Part shown: one piece after another, positions 63,924-64,000 of the stretch
Position numbering within the stretch: position 1 is the stretch's first letter
Layout of the letters: the number at the start of each line of letters is the position of its first letter
Assembly: GCA_002633005.1 (NCBI GenBank)
Contig: NMRA01000544.1
Span: forward strand, 209,158 to 273,157
DNA: 64,000 nucleotides
Source: Phoronis australis
Taxonomy: Eukaryota > Phoronida > Phoronidae
Reading direction: 5' to 3'
Notes under the pieces: model-generated
Database searches by the model: none
The model's input: only the letters and a program-made list of their open reading frames with translations
What the model was told of the DNA's origin: nothing
Program-made: the position numbers and the translations under genes

Positions 63924-64000
63924 CTCCAACCAGGTGTAGATCTGCGTGTGGTAAATATTTACGTTCGGGTGTAAAAGTGCTACATTTAAACAGAGCTTTC

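Larger units (their letters stand above)
62507..63998. mobile_element. candidate ~1.5-kb terminal-inverted-repeat element
   Basis: The left end aagccccgtttacatg and the right end, read inverted, aagctctgtttaaatg match at 13 of 16 bases. Both ends are followed inward by related gtgta/tttac-rich subterminal sequence. It contains a CTG microsatellite and no recognisable transposase. The window ends at its right border, so a target duplication cannot be checked. Confidence 0.5.

Overview
The window is nuclear DNA from an invertebrate animal. It holds three intron-rich, conserved metazoan genes, with introns mostly of 0.3-6 kb that carry tRNA-derived SINEs, small inverted-repeat (MITE-like) elements and minisatellites. 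No bacterial operon structure, rRNA or functional tRNA gene is visible. A marine, possibly deuterostome, invertebrate fits, but the species cannot be named from this sequence.

Layout. (1) About 2.2-19.05 kb, minus strand: MED25, the Mediator subunit. It is resolved into 13 exons, from a von Willebrand A (VWA) domain through a glutamine-rich linker to the activator-interacting (ACID/PTOV) domain. (2) 19.05-19.43 kb: a 389-bp interval between two divergent start codons, a candidate bidirectional promoter. (3) 19.4-45.5 kb, plus strand: a BRSK/SAD-family (AMPK-related) kinase with 17 of an expected 18 coding exons. The missing exon encodes the part of the kinase domain after the APE motif and probably fell into a collapsed assembly gap, marked by the single N at 28480. 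(4) 54.07-58.29 kb, minus strand, convergent with BRSK: the last five exons of an ATGL/PNPLA2-like patatin-domain lipase. Its N-terminal exons, with the nucleophile serine, were not found and probably lie past the right edge. A second, near-identical copy of its last exon (52.30-52.87 kb) abuts an N and looks like an unmerged allelic contig.

The three genes do not form one pathway: transcription co-activation, polarity/energy-related kinase signalling and triglyceride lipolysis. Their adjacency is still informative. In human, MED25 and BRSK1 lie on 19q13, while BRSK2 and PNPLA2 lie on 11p15.5. The window therefore looks like the unduplicated ancestral neighbourhood of both.

Main non-genic observations: a degenerate ~100-bp tandem array in MED25 intron 5 that appears to derive from the 3' end of exon 5 plus its splice donor; a 101-bp tandem duplication across a BRSK exon/intron border; a 239-bp SINE with a perfect 12-bp target-site duplication 17 bp before a BRSK splice acceptor; several MITE-like families; two minisatellites; a probable 1.5-kb terminal-inverted-repeat element at the right end; and four single-N joins, three of which are flanked by duplicated sequence. 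Exon borders were placed by hand from splice consensus, reading phase and remembered human homologues. All assigned phases are mutually consistent except across the missing BRSK exon.
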